DNA from: Acidimangrovimonas pyrenivorans
GTDB taxonomy: Bacteria > Pseudomonadota > Alphaproteobacteria > Rhodobacterales > Rhodobacteraceae
Assembly (NCBI RefSeq): GCF_042643245.1
Contig: NZ_JBHRSK010000013.1
Location: 1 to 64,000 of the forward strand
Direction of reading: 5' to 3'
DNA: 64,000 bases
Position 1 is the stretch's first letter. Every line of letters begins with the position of its first letter. A program made the translations under genes and the position numbers. The notes beneath the pieces are model-generated. The model was not told where the DNA came from. It saw nothing but the letters and a program-made list of their open reading frames with translations, and did not search any database. This document shows, in pieces, positions 42,619 to 51,303 of this stretch.

Positions 42619-42681
42619 CCCACTAGGATTAGCACGGGGCCGGAGATTCGGCCATATCGCTTTCCATGCTTGCGGCCGGTC

Positions 42682-44100
42682 TCAGCCCATGCCGTGACCG
42701 GCCCAGGGGCCGTGCTGGCCGGAGCCGCCGCCGTCGACCCGCTCGAAGCCGTGGGCGCCGAAGAAGTCGCGCTGGGCCTGGATCAGGTTGGCGGTGGTCC
42801 GGGCCGAGCGCATGGTGTCGAACCAGCCCAGCCCGGCGGCGAGCGCGGGCAGCGGCAGCCCGGCGCTGGCGCCGGTGGCGACAGTGGCGCGCAAGCCGGG
42901 CAGGGCGGTCTGCAGCCGCGCTGAGAAGTCCGGGGCGAAGATCAGGTTGCGGGCCGGGGCGTCCTCGAGCGCCGCGGCCATGTCGTTCAGCATCGCCGAA
43001 CGGATGATGCAGCCGGCGCGCCAGACCCGGGCGATGCCGGCCATCGGCAGGTCCCAGCCATAGGCCTCGGAGGCCATCGCCAGCAGCCCGAAGCCCTGGG
43101 CGTAGCACAGCACCTTGCCCGCGATCAGCGCCTGTTCGAGCTGGTCGATCCCCAGCGCCTCGGGCGCCAGCGGCTGCGGCGCGCCGAAGATCCCGGCCCC
43201 GACCTGCCGCTCCGCGAGCCGGGCCGAGAGGTTGCGCGCCGCCACCGCGGCCTCGATCGCGGGGACCGGGGCGGCGAGGTGCTGGGCCTCGATCGCAGTC
43301 CAGCGGCCGGTGCCCTTCTGCCCCGCGCGGTCGAGGATGACGTCGAGCATCGGTTGGCCGGTCGCCGGATCGGTGGCGGCGGAAACGGTGGCCGAGATCT
43401 CGATCAGGTAGGATTGCAGCGGGCCGTCATTCCACCGGGCGAAGACCTCGGCGATGGCGGCAGGGGGCATCCCGAGCCCGTCGCGCATCGCGCCATAGGC
43501 CTCGGCGATCATCTGCATGTCGGCATATTCGATGCCGTTATGGACCGTCTTGACGAAATGGCCGGCGCCGCCCTCGCCCATCCAGGTCGCGCAGGGCGTG
43601 CCTTGGTAGTCGGCGGCGATGGCGGTGAGGATATGGGCGACCCGGTCCCAGGCCGGCCTGGGACCGCCGCCCATGATCGCCGGGCCGTGGCGCGCCCCTT
43701 CTTCGCCGCCCGAGACGCCGATGCCGAGATAGGGATGGCCGGCCTCGGCGGCCGCCCTGGCCCGGCGTTCGGTATCGTGGAAATCGGCATTGCCGGCGTC
43801 GATGATCAGGTCGTCGGCCTCGAGCAGCGGCCGCAGCGCCGCGATCTGCTGATCGACCGGCGCGCCGGCCGGCACCATCAGCATGATCGCCCGCGGCGGT
43901 TGCAGCGCGGCGACGAGCTCTTCCAGCGTCTCGGTCGGGACGATACGGTCGGCCAGCGCGCCGGCGCCGGCATGGAAATCCCGCGTCACGGATGGCGTGC
44001 GGTTCCAGACCGCGATGTCGTGGCCCTTTTCGGCGATGTTCAGCGCCAGCGCGGCGCCCATCGTGCCCAGGCCGACCAGCCCGATATCCGCCTTGCCCAT
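42682..44100 (-). CDS. gnd: 6-phosphogluconate dehydrogenase, decarboxylating
   Basis: A 472-residue oxidative pentose phosphate enzyme. It has GLVGLGTMGAALALNIAEKG (NADP site), IIDAGNADFHDTERRA, YLGIGVSGGEEGARHGP (substrate loop) and GHFVKTVHNGIEYADMQMIAEAY (catalytic Lys/Asn/Glu). A GGAGG site lies 7 bases before the ATG. Confidence 0.96.
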   Translation of the reverse strand: MGKADIGLVGLGTMGAALALNIAEKGHDIAVWNRTPSVTRDFHAGAGALADRIVPTETLEELVAALQPPRAIMLMVPAGAPVDQQIAALRPLLEADDLIIDAGNADFHDTERRARAAAEAGHPYLGIGVSGGEEGARHGPAIMGGGPRPAWDRVAHILTAIAADYQGTPCATWMGEGGAGHFVKTVHNGIEYADMQMIAEAYGAMRDGLGMPPAAIAEVFARWNDGPLQSYLIEISATVSAATDPATGQPMLDVILDRAGQKGTGRWTAIEAQHLAAPVPAIEAAVAARNLSARLAERQVGAGIFGAPQPLAPEALGIDQLEQALIAGKVLCYAQGFGLLAMASEAYGWDLPMAGIARVWRAGCIIRSAMLNDMAAALEDAPARNLIFAPDFSARLQTALPGLRATVATGASAGLPLPALAAGLGWFDTMRSARTTANLIQAQRDFFGAHGFERVDGGGSGQHGPWAGHGMG

Positions 44101-44349
44101 CGTCGATCCTCCGCCGGTTGCGCCCCGCTGCGACAGAGGTAGACCCCGGGGCCGGACGGGGCAAGCCGCGCCCGGCCGGCGCGCGACGGTGGCGGTCGGC
44201 CGCGCATTTCGGCGCGGCGGTCCACCGTCAGGGCTTGATTTTTCGCGCCCCACGGGAACAAGAGAGGGCCGGACCGGCCGAGCCGGCGTTCGCGGCTGGG
44301 GCAAGCCGTGGCGCTCGGGCTGCCGGCGGGAGGAGACAGGGGCGTCTGG

Positions 44350-47016
44350 ATGCAGGACGACAGGGCAGAGACCGACGGCACGACGGCGGCCGAAGCGGGG
44401 CACAGGCTGTTGACCCGGTTGCGCCAGGCGGCGCCGGTTCTGGTCGGCATCGGCCTGTTCGCCGCCGGCATCTTCGCGCTGGTCCGCCTGCTGGGCCCGA
44501 TCAAGATGAGCGACGTGCTGGCCGGCGCCCGGGCGATGCCGACATCGTCGCTGCTGGCCGCGCTGGGGGCGACGGCGGCGGGCTATGCCGCCCTCATCGG
44601 CTACGACTGGTCGGCGCTGCGCCATATCGGCCGCAAGCTGCCCTTCCCGGTGGTCGCGGCCGGCGGTTTCCTCGGCTATTCGCTGGGCAACACCATCGGC
44701 ATCTCGATCCTGTCGGGCGGCGCGGTGCGCTACCGGATCTATTCCGCCTTCGGCATCAACGCGATGGAGATCGCCGCGATCTCGACCTTCGTCGCCCTCG
44801 CCTTCGGCCTGGGGATCAGCGTCATCGGCCTGGCGGCGCTGTCGCTGCGGCCCGACGCGCTGGTCAATGTCATGGCCCTGCCGTTGCACCAATTGCGGCT
44901 GCTGGCGCTGGTGGCGCTGATCCTCGTCGTGCTGGTGATGGGCTGGATCTCGGTCACCGGCCGCGGCCTGAAGCTGTGGCGGTTCGAGCTGCGGGCGCCG
45001 TCGCCGGGCATCCTGCTGGGCCAGCTCGCCTTCACCGCGATCGACACCTGCGCCGCGGCGCTGGCGCTCTACGTGCTGATGCCGCAGGGGGCGCCGGATT
45101 TCCTCACCTTCCTCGTCGTCTATGCCACGGCGGTGATGGTCGGGGTGCTCAGCCACGTGCCCGGCGGGCTGGGGGTGTTCGAAAGCGTGGTGATCGCGGC
45201 GTTGCCGGCCGGGGTCAGCGTCGAGCACGCGGCGGTGGCGCTGCTGCTGTTCCGGATGATCTACTACCTCGTCCCCTTCGGCATCGCCATGCTGGCGATC
45301 TCGATCAACGAGGCGCGGCTGGCCTCGGGCCCGATCGCGCGGATGATGGGCGGCGTTTCCGAAACGATGACGCCGGTCAGCAGGGCGATGAGCGGCGTCG
45401 CCCCGGCCGCCACCGGCACGATGGTGCTCGGCCTCGGCGTCTACCTGCTCCTGATGGCGCTGATGCCCAGCGTGCGGCCCGACACCTATTACCCGCACGA
45501 TCTGCTCTCGGCGATCCTGCTGGAAGGCGGGGCGCTGGCCTCGGCGGTGCTGGGGGTGCTGATGATCCTGCTCGCCCAGGGGCTGCTGCGCCGGATCTCG
45601 GCGGCGTTCTGGCTGACCGAGGCGGCGCTGGCAGCGGGCGCCGTCGCCTCGCTCGCCAACGGGCTCGACATCAAGAGCGCGGGGCTGCTTCTGGTCGCCG
45701 CCGCGGTGCTGTGGCCGATCCGCGGCGAGTTCTCGCGCGCTGCGCGGCTGACCCAGAACCTGCTCTCGCCGGGCTGGTTCGTGCTGATCTTCTCGATTCT
45801 GCTCTCGGCCGCCGGCTTCCTCTACCTGATGCAGGAGAACATGCCCTATTCACATGAGATCCTGCTGCGCTTCGCCACCGATGCCAACGCGCCGCGCGCG
45901 CTGCGCGCCGGGCTGGCAGCGACGGCGCTGATGACCTTCGCGCTGATCTACCTGGCGATGCAGCCGGCCCGGGCCCATAGCGCGTCGCCCGACGCCGCGG
46001 CGCTGGCACAGGCGGCGGCGATCGTCGCCAAGCAGGAGGCGCCCGAGGCCATGCTGGCGCTGTCGGGCGACAAGACCTTCTACTTCTCGGAAAACAACGA
46101 CGCCTTCATCATGTACGGCGTCCAGGGCAAGTCCTGGGTCGCCTATGGCGATCCGGTCGGCCCGGCCTTGGCCGTGCCCGACCTTGCCTGGGCCTTCTTC
46201 GACGCCGCCTATGCCGCCGGCTGCCGCCCGGTTTTCTACGAACTGTCCGAACGCTACCTGCCGATCTGGGTCGAGATGGGGCTGAGCGTCAACAAGATCG
46301 GCGAGGAGGCGGTGATCGAGCTGCCGGCCTTCGAGCTGGAGGGACCGGCCCGGGCGCCGCTGCGCGAGCTGCGGGCGCAGGCCCTGCGCGAGGGGATCTC
46401 GTTCGAGCTGCTGCCGCCGCCGCACAGCGCCGAGTTGCTGGCCGAGCTGCGGCGCGTCTCCGACGCCTGGCTGGGCCAGATGCAGGGCCGCGAGAAACGG
46501 TTCTCGGTCGGCCGGGTCGATCCCGCCTACCTGCAGAGATGCCGGATCGGCGTCGCGCGCAGGGCCGGCCGGATCGTCGCCTTCGCCAACCTGATGGAAA
46601 CCCCGGCGCGGCGGGCGGCGACGATCGACATGCTGCGCTTCGGCCCCGAGGCGCCGGACGGGGTGATGGAATTCCTGTTCCTGGCGCTGATCGAGACCTG
46701 CCGCAACGAGGGCCTGGCGCGGTTCAGCCTCGGCATGGCGCCGCTGGCGGGGCTGCGGACGCGGCACGGGGCACGGCTGTGGAACCGCTTCGGCGCCGTG
46801 CTGTTCAAATATGGCGGCGCCTTCTACAACTTTGCCGGCCTGCGCGGTTTCAAGCAGAAATTCGGCCCCGACTGGGAGCCGCGCTACCTCGCCGTGCCGG
46901 GCACCCTGCCGCCGCTGACCGCGCTGCGCGACGTCACCGCCCTGATCTCCGGCGACGCGGAAGCCCGCGCGGAGCGTCCGCGCCGCCGCGGCGGTGCGAG
47001 GTCAACTGCGCAGTGA
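44350..47016 (+). CDS. mprF: bifunctional phosphatidylglycerol lysyltransferase/flippase MprF
   Basis: An 888-residue protein. The N-terminal ~560 residues hold about a dozen hydrophobic membrane segments of the flippase/synthase region, including HVPGGLGVFESVV. A soluble C-terminal GNAT-fold domain follows (DKTFYFSENNDAFIMYGVQGKSWVAYGDPVG; FSLGMAPLAGL; FNFAGLRGFKQKF-like ending). It aminoacylates phosphatidylglycerol from charged tRNA and protects against cationic peptides. The start was chosen at MQDDRAE with GGAGGAG upstream. Its tail overlaps the convergent b561 gene by 15 bp. Confidence 0.92.
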   Translation: MQDDRAETDGTTAAEAGHRLLTRLRQAAPVLVGIGLFAAGIFALVRLLGPIKMSDVLAGARAMPTSSLLAALGATAAGYAALIGYDWSALRHIGRKLPFPVVAAGGFLGYSLGNTIGISILSGGAVRYRIYSAFGINAMEIAAISTFVALAFGLGISVIGLAALSLRPDALVNVMALPLHQLRLLALVALILVVLVMGWISVTGRGLKLWRFELRAPSPGILLGQLAFTAIDTCAAALALYVLMPQGAPDFLTFLVVYATAVMVGVLSHVPGGLGVFESVVIAALPAGVSVEHAAVALLLFRMIYYLVPFGIAMLAISINEARLASGPIARMMGGVSETMTPVSRAMSGVAPAATGTMVLGLGVYLLLMALMPSVRPDTYYPHDLLSAILLEGGALASAVLGVLMILLAQGLLRRISAAFWLTEAALAAGAVASLANGLDIKSAGLLLVAAAVLWPIRGEFSRAARLTQNLLSPGWFVLIFSILLSAAGFLYLMQENMPYSHEILLRFATDANAPRALRAGLAATALMTFALIYLAMQPARAHSASPDAAALAQAAAIVAKQEAPEAMLALSGDKTFYFSENNDAFIMYGVQGKSWVAYGDPVGPALAVPDLAWAFFDAAYAAGCRPVFYELSERYLPIWVEMGLSVNKIGEEAVIELPAFELEGPARAPLRELRAQALREGISFELLPPPHSAELLAELRRVSDAWLGQMQGREKRFSVGRVDPAYLQRCRIGVARRAGRIVAFANLMETPARRAATIDMLRFGPEAPDGVMEFLFLALIETCRNEGLARFSLGMAPLAGLRTRHGARLWNRFGAVLFKYGGAFYNFAGLRGFKQKFGPDWEPRYLAVPGTLPPLTALRDVTALISGDAEARAERPRRRGGARSTAQ

Positions 47017-47607
47017 CCACATCGCGGTGATCGGCTGGCTGTTGGTGACGTGATGGACCAGCGCCATCCCGGCATGGCCGATCAGGTAGACCCAGGCGAG
47101 GTTGCCGAACAGCGCGTGCAGCTCGATCACCGGCCGGGCATAGCTCCAGGAGACGCCGCTCTGGACCATCAGGAAGAAGGTGGTGCCCGAGACCGCCATG
47201 AAGGACATCAGCAGCAGCCCGAGCCCGTGGATCGCGGCCGGGAAGGCGGCGCCGTCGACATGCGGCGGCAGGCGCAGCTGGCGGCCGGCCCGGACATGGG
47301 CGATCAGGTCGGCCATGAAGGCGGCGCGGCGCCGGGCCGAGAACCAGGGAAACAGCGCCCCCAGCGGCGTGCCGCGGCGCCGGATCAGGATCGACAGCCA
47401 GAACAGGAAGGCGAGGCCGAAGGCCACGAGGCCCGAGAATTCATGCAGGTTGAACAGGGCATTGGCCGGGCGCCCGCCGCGCGGCGGCTCCATTCCCAGG
47501 CTGGTCAGCAGCTGGGTGAGGATCGCGAGGGCGAAACAGGCGTGGAACAGGCGGGTCAAAAGGGGATGGCGCACGCTCTCGGCGTGCGAGGACAAGCTTC
47601 TGGTCAT
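47002..47607 (-). CDS. cytochrome b561-type membrane protein
   Basis: A 201-residue protein with four likely membrane helices. Conserved histidines for haem b are RLFHACFALAILTQLL, LHEFSGLVAFGLAFLFWLS, AIHGLGLLLMSFMAVSG and ELHALFGNLAWVYLIGHAGMALVHH. It matches the Ni/Fe-hydrogenase/cytochrome b561 superfamily. It probably passes electrons from the membrane quinone pool to a periplasmic partner, which is not identified here. Confidence 0.85.
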   Translation of the reverse strand: MTRSLSSHAESVRHPLLTRLFHACFALAILTQLLTSLGMEPPRGGRPANALFNLHEFSGLVAFGLAFLFWLSILIRRRGTPLGALFPWFSARRRAAFMADLIAHVRAGRQLRLPPHVDGAAFPAAIHGLGLLLMSFMAVSGTTFFLMVQSGVSWSYARPVIELHALFGNLAWVYLIGHAGMALVHHVTNSQPITAMWSLRS

Positions 47608-47827
47608 GCGGGTCTTCCGATGTCTTGCGTTACTGCTCTGATCGCCGATTCCCGGGAACCGGGCGATCGCCTCGGGCTGAGTTAACGCGCTCGGGCTGAC
47701 GGGCAACTGACATTTTCCGCAGTGCGGCGTTTCCTTGCTGCACGCGCGATAACAGTTGCGCGCCCGTCCGGCCCCCATGGCGCGGAGCGATGGGGGCGAT
47801 CGGCGGCAGCGAGGGTACGATTCCCCC

Positions 47828-47856
47828 TTGACGCCCCGCGGCGGCTTCATTACCTA
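47828..47856 (+). promoter_or_regulatory. tRNA-Met promoter
   Basis: TTGACG (47828-47833), a 17-bp spacer and TACCTA (47851-47856), 14 bp upstream of the tRNA. It fits a housekeeping sigma-70-type promoter. The rest of 47608-47827 shows no gene. Confidence 0.6.
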
Positions 47857-47869
47857 CGCGCTGCCTTGT

Positions 47870-47946
47870 GGCGGAGTAGCTCAGTTGGTTAGAGCAGCGG
47901 AATCATAATCCGCGTGTCGGGGGTTCAAGTCCCTCCTCCGCTACCA
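47870..47946 (+). tRNA. elongator tRNA-Met (CAT)
   Basis: A 77-nt cloverleaf with acceptor GGCGGAG/CTCCGCT, anticodon loop AT-CAT-AA, GTTCAAG T-loop and an encoded CCA. The acceptor pairs fully, unlike the initiator at 5601. Ordinary chromosome ends here and accessory DNA starts directly after it, so it is a likely integration site. Confidence 0.95.
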
Positions 47947-47958
47947 TTTCCCCAATAT

Positions 47959-48000
47959 AGCTTGAAGCTAAAAACCCTGCGAAAACATACGCTTGAAGCG
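47959..48000. promoter_or_regulatory. palindromic GCTTGAAGC site pair, left
   Basis: AGCTTGAAGCT (47959-47969) and CGCTTGAAGCG (47990-48000), centres 31 bp or about three helical turns apart. The same two versions recur as a pair at 50818-50899. The arrangement suits a dimeric repressor binding upstream of the first small-gene operon. Confidence 0.6.
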
Positions 48001-48080
48001 GAGTTTCGGGGGTGTTTCGGCGTGTTCGCCGGATACCCGAAAACCGCCGTATCTGAGGTTTTCCACCTTTTGTCAGGAAA

Positions 48081-48105
48081 AAGAGGTGGCAAAAGAGGTG
48101 GCAAA
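48081..48105 (+). repeat. tandem AAGAGGTGGCAAA repeats
   Basis: Two overlapping direct copies of AAGAGGTGGCAAA, plus an inverted partial match (CCACCTTTTG at 48063). Repeats like this next to a tRNA 3' end resemble arm-type integrase sites, but no integrase gene is in the window. 48001-48277 contains no convincing gene. Confidence 0.45.
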
Positions 48106-48292
48106 AACACTTCTGGCGACTCGTGGGGCAGGGGGATTCGGTGCTGGGGCGCGTCAGCGCCCCGTGGTGCCGACGGATTCGCCTCTCCGACCTTTTCTAG
48201 CATCCTGACGGAAAGCTCTTGACTTTTCCGTTAAGCATGAACCGTTGTGCCTCAAAGCTTGATTCGTTTTTGGCTTTGTGCTAGAAGAAGGT

Positions 48293-48910
48293 ATGCGGGC
48301 GATAGACGCCGACAGCATCCCCGAGGGTCCGGAGTGGGCTCTTCCCAGACATATTTGGAGGCGCATTGTGAGCGACCTTTTTACGCTGTCGCGGGCGGAT
48401 GTCGCGGCAACCCTCGACGTGGGTTATTCGTCGGTCGGCGCTTGGCTCGCGCCCCTTCCTCTGCCCACGATGACCGGGGCGGATGGACAGCGACGGTATA
48501 GGCTGGTCGATCTGATCCCGGCCCTCCGCCAGAACCGCAAGCGCGGGCTGGTCGGTGAAGACCTCTCGCGTCTGATTGCCGCCGACCTCGCAGAGCGCGA
48601 GCGTCGGGGTGCGCTTGGCGCGGGTTTTGATTTGGACCTCGCCACCGCCGAGAATTTCCTTGGCTGCCTCACGCCGGAAGAGGGTGAGCGCGCGCAGCGG
48701 CTCTATGGGCGCGTGACCGCTGCCTTGGTCATGGCCCTGTGGGATGTTGCCGAGCCCACGCTTGCCGTGCGTGCATTGGCGCTGCCTGCCCATGTTCGTG
48801 CGATCTTCGGGGACCCCGCCGAAATGCCGCCCGAGGGCCGCGAAGTGTTTTTCGTGACTGCCTTCGCCGCCCGCAATGCACCTCATCTGTTCAACAAGGA
48901 GGCCGCATGA
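48293..48910 (+). CDS. unknown protein with MerR/excisionase-like HTH
   Basis: About 205 residues (an alternative GTG start at 48278 adds five). Residues about 30-75 (LSRADVAATLDVGYSSVGAW, then DGQRRYRLVDLIPALR) look like a MerR/excisionase-type winged helix, so DNA binding is plausible. The remainder is helical and unrecognised. No normal ribosome site precedes either start. A TTGATT-N17-TAGAAG promoter-like pair ends about 6 bp before the ATG, so a leaderless message is possible. It is the first gene of an accessory operon and overlaps the next start by ATGA. It may be an excisionase- or regulator-type protein of the element. Confidence 0.6.
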   Translation: MRAIDADSIPEGPEWALPRHIWRRIVSDLFTLSRADVAATLDVGYSSVGAWLAPLPLPTMTGADGQRRYRLVDLIPALRQNRKRGLVGEDLSRLIAADLAERERRGALGAGFDLDLATAENFLGCLTPEEGERAQRLYGRVTAALVMALWDVAEPTLAVRALALPAHVRAIFGDPAEMPPEGREVFFVTAFAARNAPHLFNKEAA

Positions 48911-49365
48911 TGGCCGAGAATCTGCAACATCTTGTCTCGCTTCTGGGCGACGAACACATGTCCGCCCTTCTGGACTCCACCACCAAGGTTGCGATGGCGG
49001 CATCCGCACTGGGTATTGAGGCCAGCACCGAAGAGCTTGTGCAGCTTGAGGCCGTGAAGCTGGCGGTTCTGGCAGATATGCCGCTCGACACGGTGCAGGC
49101 CGTGAGCCAGCTCAAGCAGGTCCCGAGCGTTGCAGAGCGCCTGCGCGCAAAGCACGCCGACGCCGAGACGCAGCAGCAGATTGCCGATGAAATGGCGAAG
49201 TTGAGCCCGCAGGCCCGGCTCACTAAGGCTCGCGAACTCGGACTGACCGGCCCGAAGGTCGCGCCGAAGGGGCCGCGCGACCGCGAGAGCGACCTTCGTG
49301 TCGTGAACGGCATCAAGAGCTTGAGCGTGCGCCTTTCCGAGGCCCGGAAGCGGGGGCTTGCGTGA
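48907..49365 (+). CDS. unknown helical protein of accessory element
   Basis: 152 residues, ATG overlapping the previous stop (ATGA) with an AAGGAGG ribosome site. Rich in Ala, Leu and Glu and probably mostly alpha-helical (TTKVAMAASALGIEASTEELVQLEAVKLAVLADMP; QQQIADEMAKLSPQARLTKARELG). No family recognised. It is tightly packed with its neighbours, so the whole run is one operon. Confidence 0.7.
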   Translation: MMAENLQHLVSLLGDEHMSALLDSTTKVAMAASALGIEASTEELVQLEAVKLAVLADMPLDTVQAVSQLKQVPSVAERLRAKHADAETQQQIADEMAKLSPQARLTKARELGLTGPKVAPKGPRDRESDLRVVNGIKSLSVRLSEARKRGLA

Positions 49366-49562
49366 TGGACCTGACCGAGATCATCAACCGCCTGCGCGAA
49401 CTGCCCGGCCCGTGGACTCGCCATTTCGACGAAAGCCGCCGCCGCCACGTGCTGCGCGAGAGCGGCGAGCCCCTGCCAGACCGGCACTATCGTCGCGTCA
49501 TGCAGGCGCTTGGGGCAGTTGATCCCGACCCGCTTGACCGGCTGCCGGAACTGGCGCGATAG
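49365..49562 (+). CDS. small unknown protein
   Basis: 65 residues (MDLTEIINRLRELPGPWTRH...), ATG overlapping the upstream stop (TGATG). Arg/Asp/Pro-rich with no recognised family. Coding is supported by the coupled start and continuity of the operon. Confidence 0.6.
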   Translation: MDLTEIINRLRELPGPWTRHFDESRRRHVLRESGEPLPDRHYRRVMQALGAVDPDPLDRLPELAR

Positions 49563-49594
49563 CGCCACCTAACAATCTGACCCAAGGAACACAG

Positions 49595-49813
49595 ATGACT
49601 ATCTACACCGACGACAACCGCGCTGTCGAAGAGATCGCGGACTATATTCGCTCGCTGCCGCAGCCTGCCCCGGCAGGCATGTGGCGGGCATTTTTCACCG
49701 CGCCAGCGCCGGATGGAAGCAGGACCTTTGACCCCCAGCTTGTCTATCGACGCACGATCAGCGCGGCAGACTTCGCAGCGCTGGAACGACAGTTCGAGGC
49801 CCGTGATGCTTGA
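49595..49813 (+). CDS. small unknown protein
   Basis: 72 residues (MTIYTDDNRAVEEIADYIRSL...), preceded by an AAGGA site. Its stop overlaps the next start. It is soluble and slightly acidic. Not recognised. Confidence 0.6.
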   Translation: MTIYTDDNRAVEEIADYIRSLPQPAPAGMWRAFFTAPAPDGSRTFDPQLVYRRTISAADFAALERQFEARDA

Positions 49814-50063
49814 GAAGATCGCCTCGTTCCTGATCGACAGCCCACACCTCAATCGCTGGCGGAACTTTTTCGTCCGCAGGGCGCCCGGGTATCACTTCGC
49901 AATGTGGCCCGCCGTCCTCACCGAGACCGAGTTTGTCGAAGTTGCGCGGCGCTGTGACGCCGCCATCCGCGCCGCTGAAACCCCGGCAGAGGCCCGCGCC
50001 CGCAAGCAGCGGGAACGACTCCACGCTCGTGCTGACGAAACCGAGCGCCGCCATGGCGTGTGA
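49806..50063 (+). CDS. small unknown protein
   Basis: 85 residues (MLEKIASFLIDSPHLNRWRN...). Overlaps the previous gene by 8 bp and the next by 11. The C-terminus is a charged helix (AEARARKQRERLHARADETE). No family recognised. Confidence 0.55.
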   Translation: MLEKIASFLIDSPHLNRWRNFFVRRAPGYHFAMWPAVLTETEFVEVARRCDAAIRAAETPAEARARKQRERLHARADETERRHGV

Positions 50064-50187
50064 CCCTCTCAAGCTCTGGACCGCTTTCGAGCGCGCCCGT
50101 GAACGCGCCCGGCTTTGGAAGCTGGGCCTGTCAGAAACCGATATCGGCGCCCGGCTGGCGCTGCAATTTCCGCACTTGGAGAAGTAG
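50053..50187 (+). CDS. small unknown protein
   Basis: 44 residues (MACDPLKLWTAFERARERAR...) ending LSETDIGARLALQFPHLEK, which could be a short helix-turn-helix-like segment. Embedded between coupled genes. Function unknown. Confidence 0.5.
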   Translation: MACDPLKLWTAFERARERARLWKLGLSETDIGARLALQFPHLEK

Positions 50188-50189
50188 AA

Positions 50190-50558
50190 ATGATGAATGG
50201 ACTCGCTACCGAACGCCAGCGCTCTGCACTGTATCTGGCGATGGTCGATGCCCTCGCCCTCGACCATGGCAAGGTGGAAAAGAACGACGCCCGGGCGATG
50301 CGGGAGCGGTGCGCGGTCTTTGCCCGCCGCCCCTTCGATGTTTGTGCGGAGGTCTTTGATGTCGCGGCGCAGCTCATGGCGATGGCGGGCGGTGAAGGCT
50401 TCAGCGCGACCATCTCGGATGTCTGCGCACACATGCAGACGTCGCCCGAAGCGGCTGAAATGGCTCTGCGGTGCTGCGGCTGCACCGACCGTGCGCCCGG
50501 CGAGTTGGCATCGGGCAACAAGATTCTGTTCGGCCCCGGGCTGAGGGCTGTAGCCTGA
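50190..50558 (+). CDS. unknown protein of accessory element
   Basis: 122 residues (MMNGLATERQRSALYLAMVD...), two bases after the previous stop. Contains several Cys (MALRCCGCTDRAP) and helical stretches. The ISDVCAHMQTSPEAAEMALR segment resembles a winged-helix-type turn. Its stop overlaps the next start (TGATG). Not recognised. Confidence 0.6.
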   Translation: MMNGLATERQRSALYLAMVDALALDHGKVEKNDARAMRERCAVFARRPFDVCAEVFDVAAQLMAMAGGEGFSATISDVCAHMQTSPEAAEMALRCCGCTDRAPGELASGNKILFGPGLRAVA

Positions 50559-50809
50559 TGGCGGGCCTGCGTGTTTACACGTTCGCGCGGGGCTACTTTC
50601 ACACGGGAGGGCGGATGGATGTAGAGCCCCCGCTGCCCCGCGACGGCGAGGCGCAGTGCTACATCGCCGCCGAAGGTAGCGAACCGCGTCTTTTCCGATC
50701 CGAGGACGACCTGCGGGCGGTGATCCGTGGATGCGCGTTGCCGGGCGATGTGGAAGACCTCGTGGCGTTCTACATGGGCCGTGATCCGCTCGCAGCAGAG
50801 GCCGCGTGA
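50558..50809 (+). CDS. small unknown protein
   Basis: 83 residues (MAGLRVYTFARGYFHTGGRM...), translationally coupled to the previous gene. Not recognised. It is the last gene of the first run; a regulatory gap with two palindromes follows. Confidence 0.55.
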   Translation: MAGLRVYTFARGYFHTGGRMDVEPPLPRDGEAQCYIAAEGSEPRLFRSEDDLRAVIRGCALPGDVEDLVAFYMGRDPLAAEAA

Positions 50810-50817
50810 CTGTTTTT

Positions 50818-50899
50818 CGCTTGAAGCGGAATGATTTCCAAATCGGAAACAATCGAGGCCAAAATCAGCGGATTCGAAGCAGGTTTTTAGCTTCAAGCT
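50818..50899. promoter_or_regulatory. palindromic GCTT(G/C)AAGC site pair, right
   Basis: CGCTTGAAGCG (50818-50828) and AGCTTCAAGCT (50889-50899), centres 71 bp apart. With its flank, the second is an inverted match to the left site over AGCTTGAAGCTAAAAACC. It lies in the 50810-50998 gap upstream of the replication gene. TTTCCAAATCGGAAA at 50836-50850, an imperfect palindrome (TTTCC/GGAAA), sits between the two. Confidence 0.6.
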
Positions 50900-50998
50900 A
50901 ACTTTCAACATGCTGATTTTGCACGATTAAACGTCTAGTGTGGCGCCCTGTCGGCAGCTACATTGACCCTGTATTATCAACGAAGAGGACGGCAGCGA

Positions 50999-51169
50999 AT
51001 GGAACACGATGCGCAGGCCGCGCGCCTGATTAGGGATGCACACTTGCTGACTCAGATCGCTGAGCAGCCGGTCACGAAGAAGAGCCGCCAGCGTGCCCGG
51101 GCGGTGGCGATGGACGCGCTGGCAGCGCTCGACCGGCTTGACCGGCTTGACGGCGGGCGAGCCGCTTAG
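50999..51169 (+). CDS. small unknown protein
   Basis: 56 residues (MEHDAQAARLIRDAHLLTQI...), GAGGAC ribosome site 8-10 bases upstream. Basic-helical middle (TKKSRQRARAVAMDALAAL). Possibly a small DNA-binding or regulatory protein ahead of the replication gene; this is inference only. Confidence 0.5.
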   Translation: MEHDAQAARLIRDAHLLTQIAEQPVTKKSRQRARAVAMDALAALDRLDRLDGGRAA

Positions 51170-51303
51170 AGGTGGGCGCCGTCAGGCGCCCCCACCACCA
51201 CCAAGAAAGGAGGATGCGCCATGGACCAGCGCGAGCGAATAGCCGCCCCCCGTTAAGCCGGGCGCGGGGCGGGCTTTGGAACACCGGCAGGAGTGAAGAG
51301 AAG

